A DNA stretch of 39,480 nucleotides from an uncultured Phascolarctobacterium sp. (GCA_905200645.1 CAJKLD010000024.1:1-39480); one strand, 5' to 3'; positions 15,933 through 24,806 are shown, numbered from the stretch's first letter. Translations and numbers: made by a program. Notes: generated by a model not told the origin, from the letters alone.

Positions 15933-16592
15933 ATGTTAGTTAAAGATTTTATGACTAAAGACGTTATTACTGTACGTGAGGATCAATCTATGCTGGAAGC
16001 GCGCGAGGTACTGCGCGGCAAAAAGCTGTACAGTTTACCTGTTGTTGACGATATTTCTCGCGTACGCGGTATCATTACTATTGACGATATCGGCAAAGCT
16101 TCTCCCAGCGACACCTCTACACTTTCTCGCTACGAAGCAAATTATCTGCTGGGACGTTTGAAGGTAAAAGACGTTATGAGCCGCAACGTAGTAACTCTTG
16201 ACAGTGAAGATACCATTGAGTATGTTGCTTATAAGCTGTACAAAAACAAAATTAACGCTCTGCCCGTTTTAGGACGCGACGGTAAAATGTGCGGTATTAT
16301 CTCCCGCAGCGACCTATTCCGTGCTTTCGTAGAAATGATGGGCGTAAACCAAAGCTGCACCCGTTTCACCGTACTTGCTCCCGATAAAGTTGGCGTAGTT
16401 GCCGAAATTACCAATATTATGAAAGAGGACGGTATCAATATTATTTCTTTGGCTACCTTGCAAAACGGCGACGGTACTGCCGAAATTACTATCCGCTGCC
16501 GTCTCAACAATAACGGTATGGATATTATCGAGCAAATTCGCGAGGCTGGCTACGAAGTAACCGATATTATGTCCTTGGAAGCTTTGGAATAA
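15933..16592 (+). CDS. CBS-pair plus ACT domain protein (AcuB-like)
   Basis: 219 aa from the ATG at 15933, behind a GAGGAGG site. Two CBS motifs at about 1-60 (DFMTKDVITVREDQSMLEA) and 77-135 (VKDVMSRNVVTLDSEDT) form an adenosine-nucleotide sensing pair. An ACT domain at about 140-215 (RFTVLAPDKVGVVAEITNIM) typically binds amino acids. The layout matches proteins annotated AcuB-like. Placed directly behind livF, it could sense branched-chain amino acid or energy status and adjust transport, but that is inference. No DNA-binding domain is visible, so direct transcription control is unlikely. Confidence 0.85.
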   Translation: MLVKDFMTKDVITVREDQSMLEAREVLRGKKLYSLPVVDDISRVRGIITIDDIGKASPSDTSTLSRYEANYLLGRLKVKDVMSRNVVTLDSEDTIEYVAYKLYKNKINALPVLGRDGKMCGIISRSDLFRAFVEMMGVNQSCTRFTVLAPDKVGVVAEITNIMKEDGINIISLATLQNGDGTAEITIRCRLNNNGMDIIEQIREAGYEVTDIMSLEALE

Positions 16593-16798
16593 TGCTGGCA
16601 GGAACTTCCGTACATGTAGGCGATGTAGTCAAAATGAAAAAGGCGCATCCCTGCGGCAGTGATGAATGGGAAATTACCCGTACAGGCATGGATTTTGGTA
16701 TGAAATGCTGTGGCTGCGGACATTTTGTAATGTTACCCCGCAATAAATTTGAAAAAGCAGCTAAAGCCATTGTTAAAGCGGCTCAAGCTGCCGAATAA
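16592..16798 (+). CDS. DUF951 family small zinc-ribbon-like protein
   Basis: 68 aa with the DUF951 hallmark VGDVVKMKKAHPCGSDEWEI, then GMDFGMKCCGCGHFVMLPR, whose cysteines suggest metal binding. In Bacillus relatives (YyzM-type) this family lies near the origin beside parB and ychF. The start overlaps the CBS-ACT stop (TAATG), so it is the last gene of the liv transcript. A terminator follows. Function unknown; nucleic-acid binding is plausible. Confidence 0.85.
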   Translation: MLAGTSVHVGDVVKMKKAHPCGSDEWEITRTGMDFGMKCCGCGHFVMLPRNKFEKAAKAIVKAAQAAE

Positions 16799-16840
16799 AA
16801 TTATAGTATACCCTTTTATCTCCTTTCCCTAGAGATAAAG

Positions 16841-16878
16841 AAAACCGCTACGGTGTTTGCAGGCATCGTAGCGGTTTT
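16841..16878 (+). terminator. Terminator of the liv transcript
   Basis: AAAACCGCTACG (16841-16852) with CGTAGCGGTTTT (16867-16878), then T and G. Strong stem and T-run. Confidence 0.9.
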
Positions 16879-16934
16879 TGTATATGCGGCAAATACGTTC
16901 ACGTAAAATCTGTATATTTTACAAAATAAAAGAT

Positions 16935-16963
16935 TTGTGACTTTAAGCGAATAGATGTATAAT
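16935..16963 (+). promoter_or_regulatory. Promoter of the MFS exporter gene
   Basis: TTGTGA (16935-16940), 17 bases, TATAAT (16958-16963), about 58 bases before the start codon. Confidence 0.65.
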
Positions 16964-17021
16964 TATATTTATCCCGCAGCCTTTTGCTGCTTTTATAACA
17001 GTATCTTGAGGAGATTCTCTG

Positions 17022-18203
17022 ATGAATGAAAAACTTTATCTGCCGGTCTTGGCTTTGTCTTTAGGCCATTTAGTTACAGATTTGCAGGCAGGCGCGCTGC
17101 CCATTGTACTGCCGCAGCTGAAAGAAATGTTTTCGCTAAGCTATTCGCAGCTGGCGGCTATCGTACTACTGCAAAATGTTATGTCCTCCGTAATTCAGCC
17201 TGCCTTTGGCTATTTAACGGATAAGCGCTCTCTGCCGCGGCTTTTGCCCGTTTGTGCGGCTATGGCCGGTGCAGGCTTTGCCTTTGTAGGCTGGGTTCCT
17301 TCCTATAAACTTTTGCTGGCAGCCGTTATTTTTATTAGCCTAGCCAGCGCTACCTACCACCCGCAGGCTTCTAAAACCGTAAATTTTCTTAGTGATGATA
17401 CTAATCGCGCGCAAAATATGGGTATCTTCTCCATTGGCGGCAATGCCGGTATGGCGGTAGGCTCTATTTTGATGACCTTTCTTTTAGGCTTAGTCGGCGG
17501 CATTCACAACACGGTTTATTTTGTCATTCCCGGACTTTTGGTTTTCGGTCTCATGAATAAGTGTATGCCCGATTATCAAAGAGTCAATATCGAACACGCT
17601 ACTAAGCAGGCCCAAAAGCAGGCTGACGGCACGGCAGAAAAAATATCTTATTTCAGTCTATTTTTAATTCTTTTCTATATCTTTATGCGTTCTTCTATTC
17701 ACTCCGGCATTTCCACTTATCTGCCGCTTTTCTTTATGAAGTTCCGCGGCTTTGCGCCGGTTTTTGCCAGCAGCCTCGTTTCGGGCTTTTTGCTGGGCGG
17801 CGTTGCCGGTACCTATGTAGGCTCCGTGCTCAGCGATAAGCTGGGAGCGCGTAAAATTCTTTTAGGCTCCATTAGCTTAAGCATTCCGGCCATTTACGCG
17901 ATTACCGTCGCCGCTACTCCTTGGCAGGCCATGACAGCCGTAGTAACGGCAGGCTTTTGCATCATTGGCTCCTTTGCTACGACGATTATTTTGGCGCAGT
18001 GCATGATGCCTAATAAAGTAGGCATGGCCTCCGGCTTGACCATTGGCTTCAGCGTTGGCTTAGGCGGCTTTGGCGTAACCATTTTAGGCTTCTTGGCAGA
18101 TAATTACGGTCTGCCTTTCGTAATGCAGCTTTTGGTGTGGCTGCCCATTGTAGCCGCAGTCGTCGCCACACAGATACCAATACCGAAAAAGCTGCAAAAA
18201 TAA
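17022..18203 (+). CDS. MFS exporter, fosmidomycin-resistance (Fsr) type
   Basis: 393 aa with about twelve membrane helices. The start (LGHLVTDLQAGALPIVLP) and the central GIFSIGGNAGMAVGS resemble the Fsr family of proton-driven drug exporters. The long charged loop between helices 6 and 7 (about 190-205, rich in K, Q and E) is normal for MFS proteins. Actual substrate is unknown; fosmidomycin resistance is a family name, not evidence here. It lies 24 bases upstream of rarD and is probably co-transcribed. Confidence 0.82.
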   Translation: MNEKLYLPVLALSLGHLVTDLQAGALPIVLPQLKEMFSLSYSQLAAIVLLQNVMSSVIQPAFGYLTDKRSLPRLLPVCAAMAGAGFAFVGWVPSYKLLLAAVIFISLASATYHPQASKTVNFLSDDTNRAQNMGIFSIGGNAGMAVGSILMTFLLGLVGGIHNTVYFVIPGLLVFGLMNKCMPDYQRVNIEHATKQAQKQADGTAEKISYFSLFLILFYIFMRSSIHSGISTYLPLFFMKFRGFAPVFASSLVSGFLLGGVAGTYVGSVLSDKLGARKILLGSISLSIPAIYAITVAATPWQAMTAVVTAGFCIIGSFATTIILAQCMMPNKVGMASGLTIGFSVGLGGFGVTILGFLADNYGLPFVMQLLVWLPIVAAVVATQIPIPKKLQK

Positions 18204-18227
18204 ATTTAATGAGGGGATTTTTATTCA

Positions 18228-19112
18228 ATGGACAAGCAATATAAATTAGGAATTTTTTACGGTCTTGGCGCCTATCTGATTTGGGGCGTGCTGCCCATTT
18301 ATTGGCGGCAGCTGCAAGCCGTGGACGCTATGGAAATTTTGGCCAGCCGTTTTATCTGGTCCGCTGTTTTTGTTTTGCTGCTGCTTATAGGCACAGGCAA
18401 GCTGCAGCTTTTCGTGCAGGAAACCAAAGCCATTTTCAGCACCTGTAAAACGGCTTTGTGCATGATTTTGGCAGCAATCGTGATTAGCTTTAATTGGGGA
18501 ATTTTTATTTGGGCTGTAGAAGCCGGCAGAATTGTTGAGAGCAGCATGGGTTACTATATCAATCCTTTAGTCAGCGTGTTGTTCGGTATGGTTTTTCTGC
18601 ATGAAAAGCTGGACCGACTGCAAACTATTGCCGTCCTGTGCGCGGCGTTGGGCATTGGCGTTATCATTGTGAAAAATGGCAGTCTGCCTTGGGTATCCGT
18701 GAGCTTAGCAGGAACCTTTGCCTTATACGGCTTATTAAAAAAATTGATTAAAGCTCAGGCCATGACCAGCATTATGCTGGAAACGCTGCTCATATCGCCG
18801 CTGATGCTGTATTATCTATATTATTTAAGCCAGCACGGCGGTAATGTTTACCAAAGCTGTGGCACCCGCACTCTATTATATTTAATTGGCGCCGGTGTAG
18901 TTACAGCTACTCCGCTGTTGTTTTTCACCGGCTGCGCAAAGCTGCTGCCCTTATATATGGTAGGCTTTATGCAATATATCTCACCTTCCATAACGCTGCT
19001 TATCGGCGTATTTATGTACAACGAAGCTTTCACCATGACTCACGCTTTGGCCTTTGGCTGCATTTGGTTAGGCTTAGGCTTTTTCACAGTCTCACAGCTC
19101 AAACGACTTTAA
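18228..19112 (+). CDS. rarD: RarD-type EamA transporter
   Basis: 294 aa with ten predicted helices. The family start is clear: GIFYGLGAYLIWGVLPIYW followed by EILASRFIWSA, as in RarD. EamA members are permeases or exporters of metabolites; RarD's substrate is not settled. GAGGGG site upstream. It ends before a hairpin at 19183-19214 and the long gene-free stretch. Confidence 0.85.
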   Translation: MDKQYKLGIFYGLGAYLIWGVLPIYWRQLQAVDAMEILASRFIWSAVFVLLLLIGTGKLQLFVQETKAIFSTCKTALCMILAAIVISFNWGIFIWAVEAGRIVESSMGYYINPLVSVLFGMVFLHEKLDRLQTIAVLCAALGIGVIIVKNGSLPWVSVSLAGTFALYGLLKKLIKAQAMTSIMLETLLISPLMLYYLYYLSQHGGNVYQSCGTRTLLYLIGAGVVTATPLLFFTGCAKLLPLYMVGFMQYISPSITLLIGVFMYNEAFTMTHALAFGCIWLGLGFFTVSQLKRL

Positions 19113-19182
19113 AATATATTTATCAGCAAATATACGCGCAAAAAACAACTGACAGTTTGTTCAGCTTTCACTTTAATTTTTA

Positions 19183-19214
19183 TGAGATGCTAAATTTCAA
19201 AATTCAGCCTCTCA
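19183..19214 (+). terminator. Probable terminator after rarD
   Basis: TGAGATGCT (19183-19191) pairs with AGCCTCTCA (19206-19214) apart from one mismatch, then TTTTCATTTT. Moderate stem. Confidence 0.6.
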
Positions 19215-19417
19215 TTTTCATTTTCTGAAAATTTTACCCGCTTGTTTTAGGGCTTTATGCCGGTATATGCAAAAAGCATGTAAAAAGTACGTCAGATTTC
19301 AGAAAAAATTACTTGACAGCGTTTTATTTTTAGCAGAATTTGTGCTGTTAAGTTTTCAAAACAGCTCTTACTACTATATCTAGTATAGTGAAAATCTATC
19401 AGCGATTGTTATTAAAG

Positions 19418-19565
19418 TTATCCACAGATTGTGTATAACATGTTGATAAAATGGATAAAAAGGCTTAAATACGCACTTTTTCACAAATATCAACAGTGGA
19501 TAAGCTGTACATAGATGAAAGTTATGCACAAAAACTGTGGATAAGTCTGTGAATACTGTTGATAA
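19418..19565. other. DnaA-box cluster (origin-like region)
   Basis: Within 148 bases I read TTATCCACA (+, 19418-19426), TTATACACA (-, 19438-19430), TTATCAACA (-, 19449-19441), TTATCCACT (-, 19503-19495), TTATGCACA (+, 19522-19530), TTATCCACA (-, 19544-19536) and TTATCAACA (-, 19565-19557). Two are perfect DnaA boxes and the others are one-base variants. The gene-free stretch 19113-19753 is AT-rich and otherwise holds only the rarD terminator and a short ACTATA/TATAGT inverted repeat (19373-19389). It may be the replication origin or a DnaA-titrating site. Confidence 0.7.
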
Positions 19566-19753
19566 CATAGCACTAAATATACATAAGCGGTTAAACATTT
19601 TTACAGACAAAAAAAGTTACAACACAACTCGCAGAAGATTTTGTATACAAACGCAGGTTTTTTAGTAAAGGCGCAATTTTTACTTGCTTTCACAGCAAAT
19701 TTTAGCGATAATATTAATATGACAGATTATGAGTAAAAATGGAGGCATGAATA

Positions 19754-21124
19754 ATGGCTATTAAACAAACAGCGGCAGTTAACGCTTTACGGGAAACCGA
19801 CTGCGAACTAATAAAAGCATCCTTATGTGCAGTAGACGGCGGCTGGCTCGCTTTAGTAAATACAGAAGCAGGTAGACGCCTGGCAGTAATGGCAGACGGC
19901 GAAACCGCCTTAAGTGCCATGCTCAAGGAAACCGAAACAAAAGAAGCGGCAGGAGTGAAAGTTATTTTAGCGGCTTTAAACGCCAATAATGCCGCTGTTG
20001 TACGCCGTTTTGTTAAATGGGCGGCTCCCAGCGCCTGCGGCACCCGCGGCACCAGCGTTGGCTTTAGCGACTGGCTGGGCTGTGCTGACGCTTTCGTTAC
20101 CGATTTATTTGCCAAACGCCAAATGAAACCCGTCCTAGTAGACTATACACCGGAAGACAGCGTCGCTTTACAGCGTAACTTTTTAGAAGCAGTAGATACT
20201 GCCACCTGGGGCGTACTTGCTGCCGGTTATAAAGAAGGCTACGGCGCTAATGCCGCCGGTCTTAAATCAGAAGAAGAAATCGTTAAAGCTCTGCTTTACG
20301 GTTACAGTATGATTGGCTTTGATTGCAGCGACAAAATCAATTTGGAAATCGAAAAGCTTTCTGATGAAGAAGTAAATAAACGCTTCTACCAATTCAACGA
20401 AGCTTTTTGCGCCGCTGTAAATGCTTCTTATTTAAACGTAGAATTTAAATTAGGCAACAATAAGCTGAAATTTGAAGAAACACAGCTCCACCGTATTGTT
20501 CTGGAATACGGCGAAGCAATTATGCACATTCAGTTCATTTATAATTCTTATTTGAAAAATACTCCCTGGGATATCGATTTTGAGCTTACCTTATCCAAAC
20601 CCGGCAAGCTGCTCACCCCGCAGGAACATTATCTGCTGGCCAACGAGCTGGAGCGCAACGGCATTAAACTGGCTGCCATATGTCTAGATCCCTTAAATGA
20701 AAAAGAATCATTGGCAGATAATTTACAGCTACACTGCGATATAGCGTCTGCTTTTGAATACCGCTTAAGCTTCCGCAATGCAGATATTGCTTTAACTGAC
20801 CCCGCCGCCGCTCTAAAATACACCAAAGGCAAGGTTCATTTCAAGCTCAATAATATTTTGTGGATGAGCGCTGTGAAGCTCATTGCCGCTAAAGACAGCG
20901 AGCTGTATGCTAAGCTGGCTGCTGCGGTAGGTACAGAGCCCGTGGCCGCGGACTGCATTTGCGGCACCAATGCCTGCCAAGCCTTTGCCTTGGGCTATCG
21001 TCAAGCGCTTAACCCTAAAGAAGGCAATTTGGCAGAAGCCATTAAAGCATTTTTACATGCTCACGAGCAAGAATATGCCCAAGCTGTGCGCAATAACGTA
21101 GGCAGCTATCTTAAAAGCTTATAA
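19754..21124 (+). CDS. Divergent UxaE (tagaturonate epimerase)-like protein
   Basis: 456 aa, soluble, no signal peptide. The segment from about 270 (LTPQEHYLLANELERNGIKL) through VHFKLNNILWMSAVKLIAAKDSELY follows the layout of UxaE-family proteins, where I expect motifs like EVSVDET, HSGSDK and HLKTAGT. Here the corresponding places read DFELTLSKPG, SFRNADIAL and HFKLNNI. If the alignment holds, the catalytic and metal residues are largely lost, and epimerase activity is doubtful. The gene stands alone between the DnaA-box region and the ilv operon, with a GGAGG site and its own terminator. Assignment rests on remembered family patterns; another barrel family is possible. Confidence 0.5.
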   Translation: MAIKQTAAVNALRETDCELIKASLCAVDGGWLALVNTEAGRRLAVMADGETALSAMLKETETKEAAGVKVILAALNANNAAVVRRFVKWAAPSACGTRGTSVGFSDWLGCADAFVTDLFAKRQMKPVLVDYTPEDSVALQRNFLEAVDTATWGVLAAGYKEGYGANAAGLKSEEEIVKALLYGYSMIGFDCSDKINLEIEKLSDEEVNKRFYQFNEAFCAAVNASYLNVEFKLGNNKLKFEETQLHRIVLEYGEAIMHIQFIYNSYLKNTPWDIDFELTLSKPGKLLTPQEHYLLANELERNGIKLAAICLDPLNEKESLADNLQLHCDIASAFEYRLSFRNADIALTDPAAALKYTKGKVHFKLNNILWMSAVKLIAAKDSELYAKLAAAVGTEPVAADCICGTNACQAFALGYRQALNPKEGNLAEAIKAFLHAHEQEYAQAVRNNVGSYLKSL

Positions 21125-21136
21125 AATTTAAACAGT

Positions 21137-21172
21137 AAACCAGTCTACTGCAATTTAGCGGCGGACTGGTTT
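21137..21172 (+). terminator. Terminator after the UxaE-like gene
   Basis: AAACCAGTC (21137-21145) with GACTGGTTT (21164-21172) and a long T-run. Apart from it I see nothing in 21173-21344. Confidence 0.88.
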
Positions 21173-21344
21173 TTTTACACCTATTTTACATGTCTTTTCC
21201 AAGCAGACTTGTTGTATAAAAGTACACAAAATACTATATAAAATTTTTTATTTTCTCTTTTGTTCATTGTACAAACACAAAAATAGGATGTTGTATTTCA
21301 TCAGTGTATAGAATATAAAATTTAAAATTTTTTCAAGAAAATAG

Positions 21345-21373
21345 TTGACAACTGTAAAAAAAAAGAGTATATT
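21345..21373 (+). promoter_or_regulatory. Promoter of the ilv T-box operon
   Basis: TTGACA (21345-21350), 17 bases, TATATT (21368-21373). Near-consensus, directly upstream of the T-box leader. Confidence 0.88.
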
Positions 21374-21379
21374 ATCAGT

Positions 21380-21651
21380 AATTTCAAATCAACCCTTAAA
21401 GGTGATGATTGGGAACAAAAACAAGCGTGAAGTTTTAGAGAGTCGGTGGTTGGTGTAAACCGATACGAAGCCTTGTCGATTAAATCCCCCATGAACTCGT
21501 CAGCGAAAACCTGCACATGCGGTAAGTAGACTGATGCGCGGCGGAAGCGTTATTTCCGAGCCGGTTGATGGACTGGTGCTAAAGTGATAAATTAGGGTGG
21601 TACCGCGTAACTATACGCCCCTACTTGCGTAACAGCAGGTAGGGGCTTTTT
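21380..21651 (+). promoter_or_regulatory. T-box leader, probably leucine-specific, controlling ilv genes
   Basis: The canonical T-box AGGGTGGTACCGCG (21594-21607) is followed by a terminator with stem 21617-21628/21635-21646 and a T-run. The Stem I marks AGAGAG (near 21437) and GGTTGGTG (near 21447-21454) are present. In the presumed specifier loop TGAA is followed by CTC (21496-21498), a leucine codon, as in other ilv/leu leaders. Uncharged tRNA would pair with the T-box and prevent termination. The specifier call depends on a Stem I fold I could not compute. Confidence 0.9.
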
Positions 21652-21688
21652 TAGTCCATCAAAATATCTTTGAGTGGAGGCAATAAAA

Positions 21689-21910
21689 ATGTTTGCAAAA
21701 TTACTAGTAACTGGTCAAAACGATGAAACTTTATTACCGAGAATCCTGCGCGTGCTTTCTAAACAAGGCGCTCATGTGCGTTCCTTAAAAATGGATGCCG
21801 AATCCGATACTATGAAGCTGGAAATTCAATTAGCCGAAGCCACTGCTGCTCAAGTAGCAAAGCTTTTAAACAAACAGGTTTCCGTAGTTTCTGTAAATAC
21901 CATCGCCTAA
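21689..21910 (+). CDS. ACT-only acetolactate synthase small subunit
   Basis: 73 aa from the ATG at 21689 (GGAGG upstream). It consists of a single ACT domain (FAKLLVTGQNDETLLPRILRVL... to VSVVSVNTIA) and lacks the second domain of the usual IlvN/IlvH of about 160 aa, resembling the short IlvM/IlvN of enterobacteria in size. It should bind the IlvB catalytic subunit and carry feedback control, possibly valine. It precedes ilvB by 13 bases; the usual order is small subunit after large. Confidence 0.82.
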   Translation: MFAKLLVTGQNDETLLPRILRVLSKQGAHVRSLKMDAESDTMKLEIQLAEATAAQVAKLLNKQVSVVSVNTIA

Positions 21911-21923
21911 GGAGGATATATAG

Positions 21924-23579
21924 ATGAAATTAAAGGGCTCGCAAGCAATCATCAAGGTTTTGCTGGAGCAGGGTGTAGACACGGTGTTCGGTTATCCCGG
22001 CGGCCAGGTAATTCCTTTATATGATGCGCTTTATGATGCGCCACTCAAAAACGTGCTTACAGCGCACGAGCAGGGCGCTATCCACGCGGCTGACGGCTAT
22101 GCCAGAGCCAGCGGCAAAACGGGCGTGTGCATTGCCACCTCCGGTCCGGGCGCAACAAATATTGTAACCGGCCTGGCAACCGCTTATCTTGACTCTGTAC
22201 CTTTAGTAGCAATTACGGGACAAGTTCCGGTCAGCAATTTAGGCCGCGATTCCTTTCAGGAAATTGATATTGTAGGCGTAACCGTGCCTATTACAAAATA
22301 TAACGTTTTGGTGCGCAAAAGCGAAGATTTAGTTCCTGCACTGCGCAAAGCCTTTGCTATTGCTAAAGAAGGCAGACCCGGTCCGGTGCTCGTAGACGTG
22401 CCCAGCAATTTACAGGTCGCAGAACTAGAATGGACAGAAGCCGAACCGGAAACAGCAGCAGAAAATCCGCAGGCAGACGCTGCTTCTTTGGCAGAAGCGG
22501 CAACACTTTTAAACAAGGCGCAGCAACCTGTGCTTTTGGTAGGCGGCGGCGCTCTAAACAGTAATGCCGGAACCGAACTTACCGAATTAGCAGCCAAAGC
22601 AGATTTACCCATTGTCAACACACTGATGGGCGTAGGCGTAGTGCCTGCCTCCAACGAACGCAGCTTAGGCATGACTGGTATGCACGGTCACATTGCTTCT
22701 AATATGGCTGTAGTCAACGCCGATGTGCTGGTAGTAGCAGGCAGCCGTTTCAGCGAGCGTGTTACCGGCGACAGAACGCGCTACGTTGGCAAAAAAACAA
22801 TTATTCAGTTAGATATTGACCCTTCAGAAATTGATAAAAATATTGCCGTCAGCGTTCCCGTAGTCGGCGATATTAAAGAATCTCTGCAAAAACTTTTGCC
22901 TTTAATCAAAGAAACCCAACACGAAGCTTGGTGGCAGCAGGTTAAGGCTTGGGATGCCACGGAAGACCGCAGCTTAGAAAACGGCGACCGCTTAACCGCT
23001 CCGTGGCTGATGAAACATTTAAGCGCTGCTATGGACAAAGATACCGTCTTTGTAACGGATGTAGGCCAAAATCAAATGTGGGCAGCGCAGCATCTTGTTG
23101 TAGATAAGCCCCGTCATCATTTGACCAGCGGCGGCTGCGGCACCATGGGCTTCGGGTTACCTGCCGCCTTAGGCACTGCCTTTGCAGTAGATAGTCCGGT
23201 AGTGCATATCTGCGGCGACGGCGGCTTTAAAATGACAGGTATGGAGCTTTACACAACCTGTCGCGAACAAAAAAAGCTTATCAGCATTGTTATCAACAAC
23301 AGTTGCTTAGGCATGGTGCGTCAATGGCAGCAGCTTTTCTACGATGCCCGCTACTCTTCAACGATTCTTTCAAAATTTGATTTTATCGGCTTCGCTCGCT
23401 CCTGCGGTGCCGACGGTGTGCAGGCTTTTACCTGCGAGGAATTTGCTCAAGCTTTGGAGATGGCAAAAAAGACAGACAAGCCTTTCCTCATTGAAGCATT
23501 TATCCAGCAAGGCGATATTGTGGAGCCTATGGTTGCTCCCGGCGCCGTTTTAGATGATTTTGTCAAGGTGCCTAAATAA
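21924..23579 (+). CDS. ilvB: Acetolactate synthase catalytic subunit IlvB
   Basis: 551 aa thiamine-diphosphate enzyme that condenses pyruvate to acetolactate (or with 2-oxobutyrate) in valine, leucine and isoleucine synthesis. N-terminal Pyr domain with catalytic glutamate in TAHEQGA, central domain (LLVGGGALNSN), and C-terminal PP domain with the GDGGFKMTGMEL...VINNS cofactor motif. The RDSFQEIDIVGVTVPITKY segment favours biosynthetic synthase over other pyruvate-utilising relatives. AAGGAGG site. Under the leucine T-box. Confidence 0.94.
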   Translation: MKLKGSQAIIKVLLEQGVDTVFGYPGGQVIPLYDALYDAPLKNVLTAHEQGAIHAADGYARASGKTGVCIATSGPGATNIVTGLATAYLDSVPLVAITGQVPVSNLGRDSFQEIDIVGVTVPITKYNVLVRKSEDLVPALRKAFAIAKEGRPGPVLVDVPSNLQVAELEWTEAEPETAAENPQADAASLAEAATLLNKAQQPVLLVGGGALNSNAGTELTELAAKADLPIVNTLMGVGVVPASNERSLGMTGMHGHIASNMAVVNADVLVVAGSRFSERVTGDRTRYVGKKTIIQLDIDPSEIDKNIAVSVPVVGDIKESLQKLLPLIKETQHEAWWQQVKAWDATEDRSLENGDRLTAPWLMKHLSAAMDKDTVFVTDVGQNQMWAAQHLVVDKPRHHLTSGGCGTMGFGLPAALGTAFAVDSPVVHICGDGGFKMTGMELYTTCREQKKLISIVINNSCLGMVRQWQQLFYDARYSSTILSKFDFIGFARSCGADGVQAFTCEEFAQALEMAKKTDKPFLIEAFIQQGDIVEPMVAPGAVLDDFVKVPK

Positions 23580-23678
23580 GGCAGCCGTAAAATAAGGGAA
23601 CCGGAAAATAATTTCCGGAACAAAAATGCTCTTCTTTAAAAAATAAACAATAAAATCAAGAAATGAGGTAAAGTAAAA

Positions 23679-24674
23679 ATGGTAAAAATGTATTATGACA
23701 GCGATGCAAATTTGGAATTATTGGCAGGCAAAACCGTTGCTATCATCGGCTACGGCTCTCAAGGCCACGCTCACGCTCTGAACCTAAAGGAAAGCGGCGT
23801 AGACGTAGTTGTAGGCTTGTATGAAGGCTCCAAATCCTGGGCTAAAGCCGAAGCTGCCGGTCTCACCGTTATGACCACCGCTGACGCTGCTAAAAAAGCA
23901 GACGTTATTATGATGCTGATTCCTGATGAAAAGCAGGCTGCTACTTATAAAAAAGATATTGCTCCCAACCTGACTGCCGGTAAGGCTTTGGCTTTCGCTC
24001 ACGGCTTCAACATTCACTTTGGTCAAATCGTTCCTCCTGCTGACGTGGACGTATTTATGGTTGCTCCTAAAGGCCCCGGTCATTTAGTTCGCCGTACCTA
24101 CACCGAAGGCAGCGGCGTTCCCGTATTGGTAACCGCTTACCAAAATCCTACCGGCAAAGCTCATGATTTGGCTTTAGCGTATGCTAAAGGTATTGGCGGC
24201 ACCCGCGCCGGCGCACTGGAAACCACCTTCCGTGAAGAAACCGAAACCGACCTGTTTGGCGAGCAGGCAGTACTCTGCGGCGGCGTTTGCGCATTGATGA
24301 ACGCCGGCTTTGAAACCTTGGTAGAAGCTGGCTACGAGCCTGAAAGCGCATATTTTGAATGTATGCACGAAATGAAGCTTATCGTAGATTTGATGTATGA
24401 AGGCGGCATGGCTAAAATGCGTCACTCCATTTCCGATACCGCTGAATACGGCGACTACGTAACCGGTCCTCGTATTATCACTGCAGAAACCAAAGCCGAA
24501 ATGAAACGCGTTTTGGCTGAAATTCAAGACGGTACCTTCGCTAAAAAATGGCTGTTGGAAAACCAATGCAACCGTCCGCAATTCAATGCTATGCGCCGTC
24601 GTGCTGCTCAAACCCAGGCTGAAAAAGTTGGCGCTCAACTTCGCGGCATGATGTCCTTCTTGAAAAAGAAATAA
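23679..24674 (+). CDS. ilvC: Ketol-acid reductoisomerase IlvC
   Basis: 331 aa, class I length. N-terminal Rossmann motif GYGSQGHAHALNL, cofactor loop GLYEGSKSWAKAE, then the knotted helical domain with metal ligands in ETDLFGEQAVLCGG and the ECMHEMKLIVDLMYEGG region. It converts acetolactate to dihydroxyisovalerate. GAGGT site. It lies 100 bases after ilvB, with the palindrome CCGGAAAATAATTTCCGG (23601-23618) between them. A terminator follows. No ilvD is in view. Confidence 0.95.
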   Translation: MVKMYYDSDANLELLAGKTVAIIGYGSQGHAHALNLKESGVDVVVGLYEGSKSWAKAEAAGLTVMTTADAAKKADVIMMLIPDEKQAATYKKDIAPNLTAGKALAFAHGFNIHFGQIVPPADVDVFMVAPKGPGHLVRRTYTEGSGVPVLVTAYQNPTGKAHDLALAYAKGIGGTRAGALETTFREETETDLFGEQAVLCGGVCALMNAGFETLVEAGYEPESAYFECMHEMKLIVDLMYEGGMAKMRHSISDTAEYGDYVTGPRIITAETKAEMKRVLAEIQDGTFAKKWLLENQCNRPQFNAMRRRAAQTQAEKVGAQLRGMMSFLKKK

Positions 24675-24770
24675 TTTTTAAGCCACTATAAATATACAAC
24701 AGGCTTATAAACTTCGCTAAAAGCAGCACAAAAAAATAAAGCTGCCGTGAATGGTCAAATGAGGGAAAAG

Positions 24771-24806
24771 AAATACCGCTTGCTGAATTAACAGTAAGCG
24801 GTATTT
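24771..24806 (+). terminator. Terminator of the ilv operon
   Basis: AAATACCGCTT (24771-24781) pairs with AAGCGGTATTT (24796-24806), then TT. It also faces the convergent DUF1847 gene. Confidence 0.88.

Noticed and set aside
21594..21607. Extra GGGTGG sequence resembling the four-promoter arms
   Set aside because: It is the conserved T-box itself and has no matching CCACCC arm 14 bases away.
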